64,000 bases of DNA from an uncultured Eubacteriales bacterium. GTDB taxonomy: Bacteria > Bacillota > Clostridia > Lachnospirales > Cellulosilyticaceae. How positions within the stretch are numbered: position 1 is the first letter of the stretch; each line of letters begins with the position of its first letter. The notes under the pieces were generated by a model that saw only the letters and a list, made by a program, of their open reading frames with translations, did no database searches and was not told the origin of the DNA. Both the position numbers and the translations under genes were made by a program. Shown piece by piece: positions 62,533 through 64,000 of this stretch. The DNA lies in NCBI GenBank assembly GCA_900551325.1, contig URVM01000002.1, positions 186,001 to 250,000 of the forward strand, written 5' to 3'.

Positions 62533-64000
62533 AATAAATCTCTCCTTCCTTAAGGATATACACCTGATCTACAATACTATCAAAAACAGGATCATGAGTA
62601 ATAATGAGTGTGCCACCACACCTCTTCTTTACCCTTTCACATAAGACCTGCTTACTTTGCACATCTAAATTATTAGTGGGTTCATCTAGTAACAACAGTC
62701 TTGGGTTAACAATTAATGCTAGTACTAAAAATACTTTTTTACGTTCTCCTCCTGAAAGTTGATTAATCGTAGATTGATTAATCAACTTTTCTGTTAACCC
62801 AAACTCCTGGGCAAGATGAAGTGCCTCACTCATTTTGTTTGGTATGATCATCTCATAGAGTTCTTTTGGAGAAAATCCAAACTCTGTATCTTCTTGTGGA
62901 AGATAAAAAATATCTGTCAACAATCCTTCTTCTTTCATCTCCCCTGCTATAACGCCTCCCACTCTTATTAATCCCTCTTGACAATTTACAAGTCCTGTTA
63001 TTAATCTAAATAGAGTAGATTTTCCTATTCCATTCTCACCTTTAATCACACAAACTTTTTCCTCTGCTAATACACACTCTACTTGATTAAATATATTTTT
63101 CCCTTCATACCCATAAGAAGTATTTAATAACTCTATCTTTGATCCTTTTATTCGCTCACCTGATATACTTACCTGCCCACACCATTTTAAAATACGCTCT
63201 TCTGCTGTCTTAGCTACTGCAAATTCTGGAATTAAATCAAAAACCATCTTAACTGCTGCAAAGAATCCCCCAGATAATGTAATAGCCTGAACCCCTATTT
63301 CAAGAGAAGTATATTCTACAAGTACTAACATCCCTATTATGCCGTAAGCTCCATACTTAAGAATGTTTTCTACTAACTTATTCATTGCATTATTTGCATT
63401 CGCTGTGTAAATAGACGTACTTCCAATCTTACTGTACACCTTATGTAGCTGTCCTAGCTTTTCTAGCCACCACTCTTTCAAGTCATACATCTTGATCGTA
63501 GCTAACCCGCGATATCCCTCTAAAGTAAAATCTGTAAGTTTTGCCTCTATATCTCTACAGTTGTCATAATTAACCTGCATATATTTCTTTACAATACAAG
63601 GTGGTATAACTTGTACCAAAGCAAGAATGAATAATGCAAGGGCTACCCCTATGCTTTTGCTTCCTAAAAAAACAAAATAGACCAACGCAGTCAGTATTCC
63701 TACTCCAAAGTTAGGATACATAGAAATGTTTCTGCTGGTCACCTTTTCAAAATCATTACTTAGTCCTTCCACTGCTACTCCATATTTTGACCCATAAAGC
63801 ACATGCAATGGATTAGTCAGAAACTGCTTATAAAGAGCCACTTTGCACTTTTGTAATGTTTGTGATACTAGCTTTTCATAAGCTACTTCTCCTATCCCTT
63901 TTAAAATATTTGCTCCTATTATTATGCCTAAAAGGACTAAAGATCCATTGATTACACCTTCTACATCCCCCTCTGTTGCACACATAACCACCTTCGACAT
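62519..64000 (-). CDS. ABC exporter, membrane-plus-ATPase half-transporter (first subunit, 5' end outside window)
   Basis: At least 493 residues are visible and the reading frame is open at base 64000, so the N-terminus and probably first helix lie outside the window. The ATG exactly at 64000 is probably internal: it precedes VVMCATEGDVEGVINGS, which looks like the loop after helix 1. Walker A GENGIGKST, signature LSGGERKKVF and Walker B LLLLDEPTNNLD are intact. With the downstream gene it makes a heterodimer. Cargo unknown. Confidence 0.85.
   Translation of the reverse strand: MSKVVMCATEGDVEGVINGSLVLLGIIIGANILKGIGEVAYEKLVSQTLQKCKVALYKQFLTNPLHVLYGSKYGVAVEGLSNDFEKVTSRNISMYPNFGVGILTALVYFVFLGSKSIGVALALFILALVQVIPPCIVKKYMQVNYDNCRDIEAKLTDFTLEGYRGLATIKMYDLKEWWLEKLGQLHKVYSKIGSTSIYTANANNAMNKLVENILKYGAYGIIGMLVLVEYTSLEIGVQAITLSGGFFAAVKMVFDLIPEFAVAKTAEERILKWCGQVSISGERIKGSKIELLNTSYGYEGKNIFNQVECVLAEEKVCVIKGENGIGKSTLFRLITGLVNCQEGLIRVGGVIAGEMKEEGLLTDIFYLPQEDTEFGFSPKELYEMIIPNKMSEALHLAQEFGLTEKLINQSTINQLSGGERKKVFLVLALIVNPRLLLLDEPTNNLDVQSKQVLCERVKKRCGGTLIITHDPVFDSIVDQVYILKEGEIYYEAT

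Noticed and set aside
1..64000. CRISPR array, prophage or toxin-antitoxin locus
   Set aside because: No regularly spaced repeats, integrase, structural phage genes or paired small toxin genes were seen; the Xre gene is paired with ywbE, not a toxin.

Overview
The window is low-GC (roughly one third G+C by eye), densely packed DNA with strong AGGAGG-type ribosome binding sites, Rho-independent hairpins after most operons, lipobox-bearing binding proteins and YesM/YesN-type two-component genes. This fits an anaerobic, plant-fibre or glycan-degrading Clostridia member. The gene style resembles the Lachnospirales (Cellulosilyticum-like), but that placement is an inference, not a proof.

Layout. 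(1) 1-8255: a sugar importer operon (solute-binding protein, two permeases, GH42 beta-galactosidase) read leftward, divergent from a YesN-like response regulator and YesM-like sensor kinase. (2) 8468-12283: a stand-alone rsmH, then an ECF-type pantothenate transporter component with coaBC and coaX, a compact CoA-supply operon. (3) 12414-17575: an ABC-F ribosome-protection-type ATPase behind a short attenuator leader, a chemoreceptor and a Gfo/Idh oxidoreductase. (4) 17947-25831: a second sugar-type importer whose operon continues into a DUF4091 protein, a corrinoid protein, an MtaA-like (UroD-fold) methyltransferase and a MetH-activation-like protein. This is a possible import-and-demethylate system. 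(5) 26057-30165: a small unknown protein, an intracellular GH95 fucosidase and a DUF362 protein. (6) 30400-38768: an oligopeptide importer in which all five subunits carry insertions or enlargements. (7) 39261-45427: a five-gene exopolysaccharide cluster (GH8-like lipoprotein, degenerate DUF2334-like protein, BcsA-like GT2, BcsB-like protein, dead GGDEF protein). (8) 45680-52370: a GntR-controlled importer with HAD phosphatase, nucleoside hydrolase and a TIM-barrel isomerase. (9) 52465-55771: a thiamine salvage operon (thiM, thiE, thiD, tenA) under a TPP riboswitch. (10) 55776-60861: an accessory stretch with a frameshifted ywbE, an Xre regulator, two copies of a roughly 500-nt structured-RNA candidate, gene remnants, a reductase, an SPL-like radical SAM protein, a Cys-rich protein and a frameshifted surface protein. 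(11) 60931-64000: a two-subunit ABC exporter, cut off by the window edge.

Most of the window is nutrient uptake: each importer is grouped with the enzyme that processes its cargo. The most unusual item is the duplicated RNA at 56381-56876 and 59241-59736. By hand count about 96% of roughly 350 core bases are identical, the offset between copies is constant (2,860 bases), and several differences preserve base pairing. Both copies end in matching terminators.
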